Shown here: piece after piece, positions 31,018 to 40,874 of the stretch
Numbering within the stretch: position 1 is the stretch's first letter
How the letters are laid out: each line of letters opens with the position of its first letter
NCBI GenBank assembly: GCA_046328525.1
Contig: JAXLWK010000005.1
Span: 310,001 to 374,000, forward strand
Direction of reading: 5' to 3'
Length of the DNA: 64,000 bases
Source: JBDHWG01 sp046328525
GTDB lineage: Bacteria > Chloroflexota > Anaerolineae > Epilineales > JAHCIE01
Translations under genes and position numbers: made by a program
Notes under the pieces: generated by a model
Told to the model about the DNA's origin: nothing
Seen by the model: the letters and a program-made list of their open reading frames with translations, nothing else
Database searches by the model: none

Positions 31018-31764
31018 ATGCATCGCAGCGAGGCGCAGTGGTACAGCACGCGAATCGGCATTGACATGCCCATCGCCGCCTACGGCCACGCCGGTCCGGC
31101 TCTGCTCATGCTCCCCACCGCCACCGCCGACTACCTGGAGTACGAGCGGTATCACCTCATCCAGGACCTCGGCCACCATATTGACAATGGGCGGCTGCGC
31201 ATCTACAGCATCAACAACGTCACCAAGTGGGCGCTGTTCGACCAGGGGATGCCGGGTTGGCAGCGCACCGCGCTCCTCGCGGCGTACGACGACTACATCG
31301 TGTCCGAGGTGCTGCCGTGGATCCGCATCAACAGCGGCGACCCGTGGATTCAGCCGGTCATCTCCGGCATCAGCATCGGGGCGTACTCGGCGGCGAACAC
31401 CTTCTTCAAGCACCCCGACGTCTTCCGCGGCCTCATCGCCATCAGCGGCACGTACGACATCGCGTACTACCTGGGCGGCTACTCCGACGACAACCTGTAC
31501 TTCAACAACCCCGGCAGCTATCTGCCCAACCTCCACGACGACTGGCACCTGTCCCACATGCGCCAGCGCGCGATTATCCTGTGCTCCGGCCAGGGGGCCT
31601 ACGAGGAGCCGGGCCGCACGATCCACCTGTCCAACATGCTCAACGACAAGGGCGTCAACCACTGGCTCGACCTGTGGGGCTACGACGTGGCCCACGACTG
31701 GCCGTGGTGGCCCAAGATGCTCGATCACTACGTCCACAAGCTGTACGAATCCCGCGTCTGGTGA
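31018..31764 (+). CDS. Putative alpha/beta-hydrolase esterase
   Basis: A 248-aa protein of the YbbA/Fes-like putative-esterase group. The nucleophile elbow is GISIGAYSAANTFF, followed by VFRGLIAISGTYDI. The end has GYDVAHDWPWWPKMLDHY with the catalytic His. Cytosolic (no signal). AAGGAG lies upstream of the ATG. Nine bases separate it from the MBL-hydrolase gene, so the two form an operon. Substrate unknown. Confidence 0.82.
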   Translation: MHRSEAQWYSTRIGIDMPIAAYGHAGPALLMLPTATADYLEYERYHLIQDLGHHIDNGRLRIYSINNVTKWALFDQGMPGWQRTALLAAYDDYIVSEVLPWIRINSGDPWIQPVISGISIGAYSAANTFFKHPDVFRGLIAISGTYDIAYYLGGYSDDNLYFNNPGSYLPNLHDDWHLSHMRQRAIILCSGQGAYEEPGRTIHLSNMLNDKGVNHWLDLWGYDVAHDWPWWPKMLDHYVHKLYESRVW

Positions 31765-31773
31765 GACGGCGGC

Positions 31774-32772
31774 ATGCCCGGCCCCGACTGGCTCACCTTC
31801 TTCCAACGCACCTTCCCCAGCGCCAACATGGCGCTGGTCCACGGCCCGCGCCCGATCCTGGTAGACACGGGCTTTGGCAGCGACCTGGCGGAGACGGAGG
31901 CGCTGCTGCGGGACGCGGGCGCCGCGCCGCAGAGCCTGGCGCTGGTCGTGAATACGCACTATCACAGCGACCACGTCGGCGGCAACTGGGGCTTGCAGAC
32001 GCGCTACGGGCTGCCCATCGCCACGCACCGCTGGGAAGCGGCGATGGTCAACACGCGCGACCGCGACACATGCGGGGCGGAGTGGCATGACCAGCCGGTG
32101 CAGCCGTACACCATCACGCAGGCGCTCGCAGAGGGTGACACGCTCGACACCGGGCGCGTCACCCTCCAGGTGATCCACACGCCGGGCCACACCCTGGGCC
32201 ACATCTCGCTCTATCAGGGCGAGGAGCGCGTCCTGCTCGTGGGCGATGCCGTCCACGATGACGACGTGGGGTGGATCAACACAATGCGCGAGGGAGCGGG
32301 GGCGCTGGAGCGCGGGCTGGACGCGCTGGACCGCCTGGCGGCGTTGCGGCCGCGCTGGGCGTGCTCCGGCCACGGCGCGCCGATGGAGCACCCACTGCGG
32401 GCGATTGACGACGCCCGCCGCCGCTACGACAGCTGGCTGAGCGCGCCGGAGAAAGTCGCGTGGCACGGCTGCAAGCGGATTTTCGCGTACCAGCTGATGC
32501 TGCGGCAGGGGATTGCCGAGGCGGATGTCGCGCCCTACCTGCTCGGCTGCCTGTGGTACCAGGATTTCACCCGCCACATCTTCGAGGCGACGCCGGAGGA
32601 TTTCATCGAGCCGTTCCTGGCCGAGATGGTGCGCTCGCGGGCCGCCACCTGGCACAACGGCCGCCTCGTCGCCCTGACCCCCCACAACCCGCCGCCGCCC
32701 GGCTGGGCCGTCGGCCCCACCCGCCCCCGCGACTGGCCCCCGCCGACTGCATTCCACCCACAAGGAACGTAG
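31774..32772 (+). CDS. MBL-fold metallohydrolase
   Basis: A 332-aa metallo-beta-lactamase-fold hydrolase. The di-metal motif is NTHYHSDHVGG; further ligands come from HTPGHTLGHIS and VLLVGDAVHDDDVGW. A C-terminal all-helical extension of ~90 residues (from SAPEKVAWHG) resembles the lactonase/glyoxalase-like group with added helices. Probably cleaves a thioester, lactone or phosphodiester; substrate unknown. Nine bases after the esterase stop; likely co-transcribed. Confidence 0.85.
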   Translation: MPGPDWLTFFQRTFPSANMALVHGPRPILVDTGFGSDLAETEALLRDAGAAPQSLALVVNTHYHSDHVGGNWGLQTRYGLPIATHRWEAAMVNTRDRDTCGAEWHDQPVQPYTITQALAEGDTLDTGRVTLQVIHTPGHTLGHISLYQGEERVLLVGDAVHDDDVGWINTMREGAGALERGLDALDRLAALRPRWACSGHGAPMEHPLRAIDDARRRYDSWLSAPEKVAWHGCKRIFAYQLMLRQGIAEADVAPYLLGCLWYQDFTRHIFEATPEDFIEPFLAEMVRSRAATWHNGRLVALTPHNPPPPGWAVGPTRPRDWPPPTAFHPQGT

Positions 32773-32895
32773 ATACGCTGGATCGAGCCTGTCAATCCCG
32801 TTTGCGCTCCTGGATGTCGATTTCGGGCGACGACGAACGACTACTTATCAGAGACGCAGGCAACCGCCGCGATTATGCACCACAAGGAGTGACAC

Positions 32896-33393
32896 ATGGC
32901 TAAGATTCAGAAGATTACCCCGTGTTTGTGGTTCGACAAGGGGGCCGAGGAAGCGGTTCACCTCTACACCAGCATCTTCCCGAACTCCAAGATCGGCAAC
33001 GTCATGCGCTACAGCGAGGTCGGGCGGGAGATTCACGGCCAGGAGCCTGGCTCGGTGATGACGATGGACTTCGAGCTAGACGGGCAGAGCTTCACGGCGC
33101 TCAACGGCGGACCGCTCTTCCGGTTCACCGAGGCCATCTCGTTCCAGGTGTTCTGCCAGGATCAGGCGGAGGTGGACTACTACTGGGAGCGGCTGTCGGA
33201 AGGCGGCGACCCGGCGGCGCAGCAGTGCGGCTGGCTCAAGGACAAGTTCGGCCTGTCGTGGCAGATCGTGCCGACGGCGTGGTTCACGATGCTGAGTGGG
33301 GGCGACGCGGCGGGGGCGGAGCGGGCGATGGCAGCGATGCTCCAGATGAAGAAGCTCGACATTGCCGCGCTCCAGAAGGCCTACGAGGGCTAA
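32896..33393 (+). CDS. PhnB-like VOC protein
   Basis: A 165-aa single-domain VOC protein of the PhnB/'3-demethylubiquinone-9 3-methyltransferase-like' group. The start MAKIQKITPCLWFDKGAEEA, then HLYTSIFPNSKIG, GQSFTALNGGPLFRFTEAIS and QVFCQDQAEVDYYWERLSEGG are family-typical. AAGGAG lies six bases before the ATG. Function unknown. Confidence 0.87.
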   Translation: MAKIQKITPCLWFDKGAEEAVHLYTSIFPNSKIGNVMRYSEVGREIHGQEPGSVMTMDFELDGQSFTALNGGPLFRFTEAISFQVFCQDQAEVDYYWERLSEGGDPAAQQCGWLKDKFGLSWQIVPTAWFTMLSGGDAAGAERAMAAMLQMKKLDIAALQKAYEG

Positions 33394-33521
33394 ACTCAGT
33401 CGAGCAGCACAATGTGGCGGCAGCGCCGCGTCGCGACCATGTCAATGACTTGTTGGGCTGGCGGATCCGAACGGCATCGTCGCCGTGACGGCCTGTGCGA
33501 ACGCCTTCGCCGGAATCAGGC

Positions 33522-33571
33522 GAAACAAAGAAGAGGCACGAGCCAGCTGGGGGGAGGAGCTGACTCGTGCC
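33522..33571 (-). terminator. Rho-independent terminator of the polysaccharide operon
   Basis: On the minus strand a hairpin GGCACGAG…CTCGTGCC with inner AGCT/AGCT (33535-33571) is followed by a T-rich run (plus-strand AAACAAAGAAGA, 33523-33534). It lies 72 bases after the last gene of the operon. Confidence 0.7.
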
Positions 33572-33642
33572 CAGGCAAAACGCCGATGACTCGGCGCAAG
33601 CCACCGTGGGAACATCGCTCGCGTCATGAAACGCGGAGCGCG

Positions 33643-34152
33643 CTACATGGGCGCCTGATCCGAAACCGGCGCCTCTTCCTGGCTCTCTATGTAGCGTAGG
33701 ATGCGCGCCGGGTTGCCGGCGACAATCGCACGCGGCGGAACATGGCGGGTCACGACGCTGCCGGCGCCGACGATCGCGCCTTTCCCGATGGTGACGCACG
33801 AGAGAATCGTCGCGCCGGTGCCGATGGAGGCGCCTTGCTTCACGACGGTCGGCTCCACCGCCCAGTCTGCCTCGGTCTGGAGCCGCCCCGACGTTGTGGC
33901 GCGGGGATAGCTATCGTTGATAAAGGACACGTTGTGTCCGATGAAGACATCGTCTTCGATCGTGACGCCCTCGCAGATGAAGGTGTGGCTGGAGATTTTG
34001 CAGTTGCGGCCGACAACCACACCCTTCTGAATCTCCACGAACGTGCCAATCCGCGTGTTGTCGCCGATGACACACCCGTACAGGTTGATGAAGTCACGCA
34101 CGACCACGTCTTCGCCCAGAATGACATCGGCCGCAATCCGCTGAAACCGCAT
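33643..34152 (-). CDS. WbpD/WlbB-like hexapeptide N-acetyltransferase
   Basis: A 169-aa left-handed beta-helix acetyltransferase. Hexapeptide repeats start at IAADVILGEDVVVRDFINLYG and end with IVGAGSVVTRHVPPRAIVAGNPARI. The GHNVSFINDSYPRA loop carries the acceptor site. It should N-acetylate the 3-amino sugar made by the DegT aminotransferase next to it, as WlbB/WbpD do in 2,3-diacetamido-sugar synthesis (by analogy). Last gene of the minus-strand operon. Confidence 0.85.
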   Translation of the reverse strand: MRFQRIAADVILGEDVVVRDFINLYGCVIGDNTRIGTFVEIQKGVVVGRNCKISSHTFICEGVTIEDDVFIGHNVSFINDSYPRATTSGRLQTEADWAVEPTVVKQGASIGTGATILSCVTIGKGAIVGAGSVVTRHVPPRAIVAGNPARILRYIESQEEAPVSDQAPM

Positions 34153-34212
34153 GGCGGGGCCATCCTTTCACATCGAGCGGTCAGGAAGTCGCATCCGCAG
34201 GCCTGGCGGTGG

Positions 34213-35340
34213 CTAGGCGGACAGGGCGAGCCTCGGCGCGGTCGCGCAGAACGACGCCACGGCCCCGGCAATGCTTGCCACCTCGCGGTCGGTGAGTTCG
34301 GGGAACATCGGCAGCGACAGCGCATGGGCGGCGCAGTATTCGGTCGTCGGGAAGTCGCCCGGCGCATAGCCCAGGTGAGCATACGCCGGCTGCAAGTGGA
34401 TTGGGATAGGGTAATGAACGCCGGTGGCTATGCCCTGCGCTTTCAGGTGGGCCTGCAGACGGTCGCGCTCTTTCGCCAGAACGACATACAGGTGATACAC
34501 GTGCTCGACGTCCGCGGCGGCGGCGGGGGTGATCACCTCAGCATCCTCGAGAAGCTCGTCATAGAGAGCCGCCCAGTAGCGGCGCACGTCATTCCAGCGA
34601 TCCAGGTAGCGAAGCTTAACCCGCAAGACGGCCGCCTGAAGGGTGTCCAACCGATGGTTGCCGCCAATCACGATGTGATTGTACTTCTCGCGCTGGCCGC
34701 AGTTCCGCAGGATACGCACCTGCTCGGCGATCGCCGCGTCGTTGGTCACGAGGGCGCCGGCGTCACCGTACGCGCCCAGGTTCTTGCCCGGATAGAAGGA
34801 GAATGCCGCCAGGTGGCCGATGGAGCCGACGCGCTGCCCCCGATAGCGCGCGCCATGCGCCTGGCAGGCGTCCTCGACGACGAACAGCCCATGCTTTTGG
34901 GCGACCGCCATCACGCCGTCCATGTCGGCCGGCTGACCGTACAGGTGGACAGGCAGGATGGCCCGGGTGCGGGGCGTGATGTGGTCCACCAGCAAGCCGG
35001 GGTGCATGTTGTAGGAGGTCGGTGAGACATCCACCAGGACGGGCGTCGCGCCCGCGAACGAGACGGCGGTGGCGCTGGCCATGAAGCTGTTGGCCGGCAC
35101 AAGCACCTCGTCGCCAGGCCCAATGCCGAGCGCCCGCAACCCGAGTTCCAGCGCCGTCGCGCCGTTGTCGAGGCCGACGGCGTACCGCGCGCCGCAGTAG
35201 TCGGCGAACTCCTCCTCGAAGCGCACGACATCCGCCCCAAGGATGAAGTCGGTGCGGGCCATGACACGCGCGATCGCTGCATCTACCTCGGTCTGAATCG
35301 CCGCGTACTGCCGCTCCAGATCAACGAAATTCACTCTCAT
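34213..35340 (-). CDS. DegT/WbpE-like PLP aminotransferase
   Basis: A 375-aa fold-type I aminotransferase for nucleotide sugars. The N-terminus VNFVDLERQYAAIQTEVDAAIARVM and FILGADVVRFEEEFADYCG match the WbpE/WlbC group. AFSFYPGKNLGAYGDAGALVTND contains the PLP lysine. PVHLYGQPADMDGVM and the preceding VEDACQAHGARYRG are family features. GAGGAG lies before the ATG. Expected to transfer an amino group from glutamate to a 3-keto UDP-sugar made by the Gfo/Idh enzyme of this operon. Confidence 0.88.
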   Translation of the reverse strand: MRVNFVDLERQYAAIQTEVDAAIARVMARTDFILGADVVRFEEEFADYCGARYAVGLDNGATALELGLRALGIGPGDEVLVPANSFMASATAVSFAGATPVLVDVSPTSYNMHPGLLVDHITPRTRAILPVHLYGQPADMDGVMAVAQKHGLFVVEDACQAHGARYRGQRVGSIGHLAAFSFYPGKNLGAYGDAGALVTNDAAIAEQVRILRNCGQREKYNHIVIGGNHRLDTLQAAVLRVKLRYLDRWNDVRRYWAALYDELLEDAEVITPAAAADVEHVYHLYVVLAKERDRLQAHLKAQGIATGVHYPIPIHLQPAYAHLGYAPGDFPTTEYCAAHALSLPMFPELTDREVASIAGAVASFCATAPRLALSA

Positions 35341-35382
35341 GGCAAGCTCCTCATATGGACGTTACTCGGTCTCACGAAGGCC

Positions 35383-36609
35383 TCAGATTGTCTCCCATAG
35401 ACACTCTCGGGGTCCGACGCCGGTCAGGCGATGATAAGCGTCCAGCAGTGCCTCGGCCGATTTGTCCCAGGCAAACCGATCACGCACACGTTCCCGTCCG
35501 GCGCGTCCCATCGCCTGCCGCACGGCCGGCGCGTCCATGAGCTGGGCCAGCTTCGCCGCAAAGTCGGCGGGGTCGTTCGCGCGGGCATAGAGCGCGCCCG
35601 CGCCGGCGAGGAATCGGTTGCCCGGCAGGTCGAAGGCGACGATGGGCTTACCCACGGCCATGTACTCCATCACCTTGACAAAGGTGGCGATGTTGTTGAG
35701 CGGGCTGCTCGGCGCCGGCTCGACACAGATGTCGGCGGCCGAGAGATAGGCGAGCAGGGTGTCGCCGAACGGGATTTTGCCCGTGAGCCGCACCGACTGG
35801 CTGAGGCCCAACTCTCGCACCCGTCGGGAGAGGCCGTCTTCGTCGTCGGATGGGCCAATGATGAGGCAGAAGAAATCCTGGCGGCCGAGGTCGAACCTTA
35901 GATGGCGCAGCGCGCGCAGCAGATACTCGATGCCGTCTTGCGCACTGATGTGGCCGACGAAGGCGATGATATGCGGGGCGAGACGGCGCACCGCCGGGGC
36001 CGGTGGGCGCGGCACGAACCTGTCCAGCTTCGGCCCGTTGTGGACGACGGTGATGCGGTGGGCCGGGACGTGGTGGCGGGCGAGTTCGAGTTCACGACAG
36101 TATTCGTTCGGAGCGATGATCAGGTTCGCGCACCGGCAGCACAGGCGCTCCAACCCGATCAACGTCGCGTAGATCGGCCCGCTGTCACGGCCGAACTTAC
36201 TCGCATACAAGTCCGGACTGGGGTCGCGGTGGTCGTAGACGAACTTCTTGCCGAGTAGCCTGGTGAGCAGGCCGATGATGCACACAGTGTCGGGCGGGTT
36301 GAAGGCATGCACAACGTCGAACCCGTGCCGCGCCAGGAGATAGACAAAGTAGGCCAGGAGCGCCAGGGTCGCATAGAGATATTCCCAGGCATAGCTGACG
36401 ACGCCGTGGCCTGCCTGTGGGGCTGCGAACCGATAGACGCTGACGCCGTCCAGCACCTCATGTGGCCTCTGCCCGGTCTCGCCCGGGCAAACGACCGTCA
36501 CGCGATACCCGGCCGCCGTCAGGCTCTCCGCCTCGGCCCGCACCCGCGTGTCGAACGGGTAGGCGTTGTTCTCGACGAGCATCAACACGCGGTTGGGGCA
36601 ATCAGCCAT
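35383..36609 (-). CDS. GT4-family glycosyltransferase
   Basis: A 408-aa GT-B glycosyltransferase. The N-terminal domain has NAYPFDTRVRAEAESLTAAGYRV, and the C-terminal nucleotide-binding domain has FVKVMEYMAVGKPIVAFDLPG (the E-x7-E region of GT4). AFVGHISAQDGIEYLLRAL is typical for donor recognition. Transfers a sugar in repeat-unit assembly at the cytosolic face. Between the flippase and the aminotransferase; spacing 57 and 42 bp. Sugar unknown. Confidence 0.87.
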   Translation of the reverse strand: MADCPNRVLMLVENNAYPFDTRVRAEAESLTAAGYRVTVVCPGETGQRPHEVLDGVSVYRFAAPQAGHGVVSYAWEYLYATLALLAYFVYLLARHGFDVVHAFNPPDTVCIIGLLTRLLGKKFVYDHRDPSPDLYASKFGRDSGPIYATLIGLERLCCRCANLIIAPNEYCRELELARHHVPAHRITVVHNGPKLDRFVPRPPAPAVRRLAPHIIAFVGHISAQDGIEYLLRALRHLRFDLGRQDFFCLIIGPSDDEDGLSRRVRELGLSQSVRLTGKIPFGDTLLAYLSAADICVEPAPSSPLNNIATFVKVMEYMAVGKPIVAFDLPGNRFLAGAGALYARANDPADFAAKLAQLMDAPAVRQAMGRAGRERVRDRFAWDKSAEALLDAYHRLTGVGPRECLWETI

Positions 36610-36666
36610 GAGGAACTCCTTCGGGACACTGGCGACCGAGACACTGCGGGCGAGGCGCGCCCGATC

Positions 36667-38199
36667 CTAGGGCTGGAGACGCGATAATACCGAATGTTGA
36701 ACGCGGCGCGTCACCCGGCTGGGGAGGATGAGCGTGAGCGCCTGGGGTGACAGGGTAGACATGGCGAGGCTGTGAACCACGAACGCGGCGACAATGGTCA
36801 GCCTGATCAGGACGCTTTGCGGCGCCAGCCACCAGACCCCCACGGCATAGGCGAGCAGCAGCACGGTTTGCTTCACGAACGGCGACGACGTTACCTCCAG
36901 GCCGCTGCGCCGCACGAGCCAGATGGCGACAGGCGCGAGGGCGTAGACAGACGCAAGGCTGGCGTACGCGGGGCCGACAAAGCCGAAGATCGGGATCAGC
37001 GCCAGATCGCCCACGACGTTGACCGATGCCTGCACGAGGCTCGCAGCAAAGGATCGTTTCGGGAAGCCCGCCGCCGTCAAGGCGTAGCCGAGCAGATGGA
37101 CGCTGAACGTCACATGGAACGCGATCATCAGCACGCCGAACGCTTTGCTTGTCACCGCATACCTCTCCGAGAAGACCAGGGTCATAATCTCGCGGCCGAA
37201 GACGACGGCAATGAGCGCGGCGACGGCGGTCAAGAACCCCACGAGCTGAAGCGAGTGGTCCACGAGGATGCGCGCCTCATGGCGGCGGTTCTTCTTGAGC
37301 AAAGCCGACAGGGTCGGGTAGTAGACCGAGACGTAGGCGTCGGAGAGACGCTGTAAAGCGTCCGGCAGGCGACCGGCCGTCGCGTAGAAGGCGACACTCG
37401 CCGGCCCCGCCAGCGCTCCGAGCAACACCACGTCTATGCGCTGCAACGCAAACCACACCAACGTGCTCAGATAGAGAGGGAAGCTGAACCGCAACATTCC
37501 CTTGACGACTTGCCACTGGACGGCGAACCGCCGAAGGGCGAACCGCCCGGCGACCGGCAAGACCGAGTACTGTAGCACGAGGGACACGGCAAAGGACAAG
37601 ACCCACGAGTAAATCAACGCCAGGATGCCGAGCTTGAGCGCGTACAGCCCAACGACGCTGAGGACCACGCGCAGCACACTCCGCACGATCCGCGCGGCGG
37701 CCATCTGGCGGTACGCCTGCACCCCTTGAAGAAGGCTGAACAGCAGTTCGTCGAGGCTGGAGGTGCAAAGCATAAGCGGCAGGTAGACGGCCAGCGACAC
37801 CGTCTCCGTCGCCGCGCCAACCCGCCCCGCGACCGCCAGGCCGAGCCACAGCGCCAGGGAGACGATCATGAGAACGGCGGCGCGGAAGGTGAGCGCCGCG
37901 CTCGCCACGCGGCCCTGCTCTTGCGGATCACGGCCGGCCAGGAGCGCCGGCGCGGCGCTCTGAAGCCCGAAGTCAACGGCGGCCACGAGGAAGTTCACCG
38001 TGACGACCAGGAGCACGTACACGCCGTAGCTTTCCGTCGTCAGGGCACGCACCGCGATGATCGTCTCCAGAAACAGCGAGACCACCGCGACCACCGTACC
38101 GGCGCTGGTGAAGAAGAAGCCGCGTCGAAACCGGGCAGCGCCGCCCATTCCCTCCCCGTCTTCCGCCGGGTGTCCCGCGTCAGGTCGCACAGCGGCCAT
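36667..38199 (-). CDS. Polysaccharide flippase (Wzx/MOP superfamily)
   Basis: A 510-aa membrane protein with about twelve to fourteen helices. It carries the oligosaccharide-flippase pattern FFFTSAGTVVAVVSLFLETIIAVRAL near the start and VFSERYAVTSKAFGVLMIAFHVTF later. It would move the lipid-linked repeat unit to the outer face. The ATG directly follows the ligase stop (TAAATG). An alternative start at MGGAARFRRGFFF, 17 residues on, is closer to the family N-terminus. Confidence 0.85.
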   Translation of the reverse strand: MAAVRPDAGHPAEDGEGMGGAARFRRGFFFTSAGTVVAVVSLFLETIIAVRALTTESYGVYVLLVVTVNFLVAAVDFGLQSAAPALLAGRDPQEQGRVASAALTFRAAVLMIVSLALWLGLAVAGRVGAATETVSLAVYLPLMLCTSSLDELLFSLLQGVQAYRQMAAARIVRSVLRVVLSVVGLYALKLGILALIYSWVLSFAVSLVLQYSVLPVAGRFALRRFAVQWQVVKGMLRFSFPLYLSTLVWFALQRIDVVLLGALAGPASVAFYATAGRLPDALQRLSDAYVSVYYPTLSALLKKNRRHEARILVDHSLQLVGFLTAVAALIAVVFGREIMTLVFSERYAVTSKAFGVLMIAFHVTFSVHLLGYALTAAGFPKRSFAASLVQASVNVVGDLALIPIFGFVGPAYASLASVYALAPVAIWLVRRSGLEVTSSPFVKQTVLLLAYAVGVWWLAPQSVLIRLTIVAAFVVHSLAMSTLSPQALTLILPSRVTRRVQHSVLSRLQP

Positions 38200-39753
38200 T
38201 TACGCGCGCTCCATGGCGAGCGTCGCCGCCACGGTGCCCACCATGACCCCGACAATCACGGTGCTCTCGGTGCTGAAAAAGTGCGGCGTCGTCAGCGACC
38301 ACTGGAGAAGCCCAACACCGGCGCAGACGACGGCGATGGCGATTGTCTGCGCTTGGCCATCGCGGAGGGCCTGGGAGTCATGCCAGCCCCATATGAGGAA
38401 CGCGAAGTAGAACCACAGAAACGTGACCAGTCCGAGGAAGCCCATCTTGACGATGATGTAGAGATAGGCATTGTGGATGAACCGCGTCAAGTCCGCGCTG
38501 CCCATCCCCACATCCTGGAATAGGGTCACGTGGCGGTACGCGCCGCCAAGACCGACACCTACAAACGGGTGCTCGGAGATAGACTGAACCGCCGTCTGAG
38601 TCTCGTAGAGCCGCCACGACAGCGAGTCCGTCGCCAGGGTATCCGCCGGGGATAAGACCGACACGGCGCGCGACGCCAGCGTGCCAATGAACGGGATGTT
38701 GTTGGCCTGTGCCTCGATGCCGCCAAGCGACAGGCCGGCGATGCACACCGCGCCGAGCATCACGACGGCGGCGGATTGGACGGCGCGCTTCTTGTACGCG
38801 GAGGGCAGGAGCAGAAATGCCAGCGCAAACGCCGTCAGAGAGGCCAGCCACTGCGCCCGCGTGTACGTCAGAAGGAGGCCAGCGCCCAGAAAGACAAGCT
38901 CGAGCGCGCACAACAAACGCACGCGGCGGGACTGCCCGTTGCCGATGAGCAGGCAGAACGCGACGGTCGCCATGAGATACATCAGCACATGGCCCGGCGG
39001 CACGACGCGCAACGACCCGAACGCAGCCGTCGCATCGCTTTGCTGGGCCAGGTACCACGCGCCCAGCTGGGTGGGGGTCTCGCTCTGCTGGCCGAGATAC
39101 CAGGTGGCTTCCAGCGAGACGAGGTCTCGCGTGCGCGGAAACTGTTCGAGAAAGACAACCGCCGTCGTGAGGTTCGCCACCAGAAACAGACCGATGAGCA
39201 GCCGCTGGACCTCTTTGCGCCGCACCAGGCCCCAAGCAGCGATGAAGAAAGACGTGTAGTAGACCGCCGTGCGAAGCTCATTGAGGGCGAGGTTGGGCGC
39301 AACGTCGGCATACGTCACGGCATACAGCGCCGAGAACAGCGCGACCGCCTGGAAGGCGAGCAGCGGACCGCTCACGCGCCACCAGGGGAGCGTCAGGCGC
39401 CTTCGCCACAGGCCGCGAACCGCCAGGAGCGCCAGCATGCCGACGAGCATGAGGTCGCGCAGCTCGATATTCGTCGCCGGAAAGCGCATCTCGGACGGGA
39501 CGACCGTGTCTGTGAGCAAGACGAGCGTCACCAGCCCGACTTCCGGGTAGCGCCACAGGAGCCACACCGCGGGCAGGCCAAGCCCGACGACCGCCACGGC
39601 GTAGGGCGCTGCGTTAGGGGCGACATAGAGCGCGAGAACCAGCAGGCCCAGGGCCAGGGTGGCGACGAGGGCGCCGAAGCGGCGGTGCTTTCGATACGAA
39701 CCCGGCGGTGGAGCGGCCAGGACCTGAATGCGCTCAGGGTGGGTCAGTTTCAT
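38200..39753 (-). CDS. O-antigen-ligase-like membrane protein (Wzy_C family)
   Basis: A 517-aa polytopic protein. The large loop and following helices have LTYTRAQWLASLTAFALAF and EHPFVGVGLGGAYRHV…RFIHNAYLYIIVKMGFLG, the conserved features of O-antigen ligase/polymerase proteins. It could polymerise the repeat unit or ligate the chain to a lipid or protein acceptor. The start MKLTHPERIQVL (39753) is chosen with GAGAGGG upstream; an earlier ATG lacks one. Confidence 0.85.
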   Translation of the reverse strand: MKLTHPERIQVLAAPPPGSYRKHRRFGALVATLALGLLVLALYVAPNAAPYAVAVVGLGLPAVWLLWRYPEVGLVTLVLLTDTVVPSEMRFPATNIELRDLMLVGMLALLAVRGLWRRRLTLPWWRVSGPLLAFQAVALFSALYAVTYADVAPNLALNELRTAVYYTSFFIAAWGLVRRKEVQRLLIGLFLVANLTTAVVFLEQFPRTRDLVSLEATWYLGQQSETPTQLGAWYLAQQSDATAAFGSLRVVPPGHVLMYLMATVAFCLLIGNGQSRRVRLLCALELVFLGAGLLLTYTRAQWLASLTAFALAFLLLPSAYKKRAVQSAAVVMLGAVCIAGLSLGGIEAQANNIPFIGTLASRAVSVLSPADTLATDSLSWRLYETQTAVQSISEHPFVGVGLGGAYRHVTLFQDVGMGSADLTRFIHNAYLYIIVKMGFLGLVTFLWFYFAFLIWGWHDSQALRDGQAQTIAIAVVCAGVGLLQWSLTTPHFFSTESTVIVGVMVGTVAATLAMERA

Positions 39754-39811
39754 GTGCCTCGCCCTCTCGCGTCGGAGCATGCTGATAACGGAACGGAGCC
39801 GAAGCCGCGGC

Positions 39812-40819
39812 TTACTGGCCGATGGAGGGGAGCGTGGGCGCGACGGGCCGACGGTCGCGCAGGCCGGCTTCCAGCAGGAGCGCCAGCACGACGCCCAGCC
39901 CCAGGCTGCCCAGAAGCGTCAGCCCAAAGAGCACGCCCGTGCGCGCTACGACCGGTTGAGCCGGCGCGACGGCCGGCTCGATAACCTGGATGTAGGCCAC
40001 CGTCCGCGCCTGGCTCTCGGTCACGCCGGCCTCGCTCTGCTTCTTGAGCAACAGTTGGTAGTTGTCGTAGGCCGCGGCGAGCTTCCCCTGAAGCAAGGCA
40101 TACTGCGGTTGCAGCGTCACCAGCCGCTTCACGTCGGCCTGGCGCCTGGCGACAAGGTCGTCGGCGCTGGACGTCGAGACGCCGGCCAGGGTAGCCTTGT
40201 CCTGTCCCAACAGCCCTTGCTGAAGGAGTTGCTGCGACGTCGCAAGCTCCTGGTCGAGCGTTGACAGGCGATTCTCTAGCCGGAACGCTGTGAAAGCGTC
40301 TTCGGCGTCCCGGTAGCTCTTCTCGGCCGCCCTGACCTGGTCGTCTAACAGGCTCTTTGTCGCCACCGACGGCTTGGCGCGGATCTCGCCGTAGTACGCG
40401 ATCGCCTCTGTCGCCAGGGCGTTGGCGATGTCGGCCGCCTGGGTCGGTGAGGCCGCGCGAACCGTCACGTAGAGGAAATCGGAGTCGCGCACCGGGCTGA
40501 CGTCAAGGCTGTAGGCGGTGTCGAGTGTGGCGAGGTTCAGGCGCTTTGCCGCGCGGCTGTCTATCTCGCGGCTTTTGAGCAGCTCGACCAGGTTGTTGCG
40601 CGCGATGGTCATCTCGTCGCGCAGACTGCTCGCTCGGTTCTGGGGAAACACGCTCACGTCCTCTTGCGGTGGAGCGGTGAGCTGAAGCCTGGCCTGCGCC
40701 TCGTACATGTTCGGCGCGCTGCGCAGGCGGATGCCCAGAACTAGCGCCGTGACGGCCACAAACGCCAGGATCAGCCACCAGCGACGACGTAGCGCCCTCA
40801 GAAGGTGCGACAACTCCAT
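39812..40819 (-). CDS. Wzz-like polysaccharide co-polymerase
   Basis: A 335-aa protein with an N-terminal helix (MELSHLLRALRRRWWLILAF) and a C-terminal helix (VLFGLTLLGSLGLGVVLALLLEA) flanking a long periplasmic coiled-coil (LLDDQVRAAEKSYRDAEDAF …). The N-terminal R/W start is typical of chain-length determinants. No BY-kinase domain is fused or adjacent. Controls chain length of the polymer. AGGAG lies seven bases before the ATG. Confidence 0.85.
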   Translation of the reverse strand: MELSHLLRALRRRWWLILAFVAVTALVLGIRLRSAPNMYEAQARLQLTAPPQEDVSVFPQNRASSLRDEMTIARNNLVELLKSREIDSRAAKRLNLATLDTAYSLDVSPVRDSDFLYVTVRAASPTQAADIANALATEAIAYYGEIRAKPSVATKSLLDDQVRAAEKSYRDAEDAFTAFRLENRLSTLDQELATSQQLLQQGLLGQDKATLAGVSTSSADDLVARRQADVKRLVTLQPQYALLQGKLAAAYDNYQLLLKKQSEAGVTESQARTVAYIQVIEPAVAPAQPVVARTGVLFGLTLLGSLGLGVVLALLLEAGLRDRRPVAPTLPSIGQ

Positions 40820-40874
40820 GCGACTCTCCTTCCATATCACATATCCGACGGCTCCACCGTCACCGCTACCTTCG

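Noticed and set aside
33394..33642. Possible riboswitch in the gap between PhnB-like and acetyltransferase genes
   Set aside because: The structure is explained by an intrinsic terminator for the minus strand; no conserved aptamer motif is seen.
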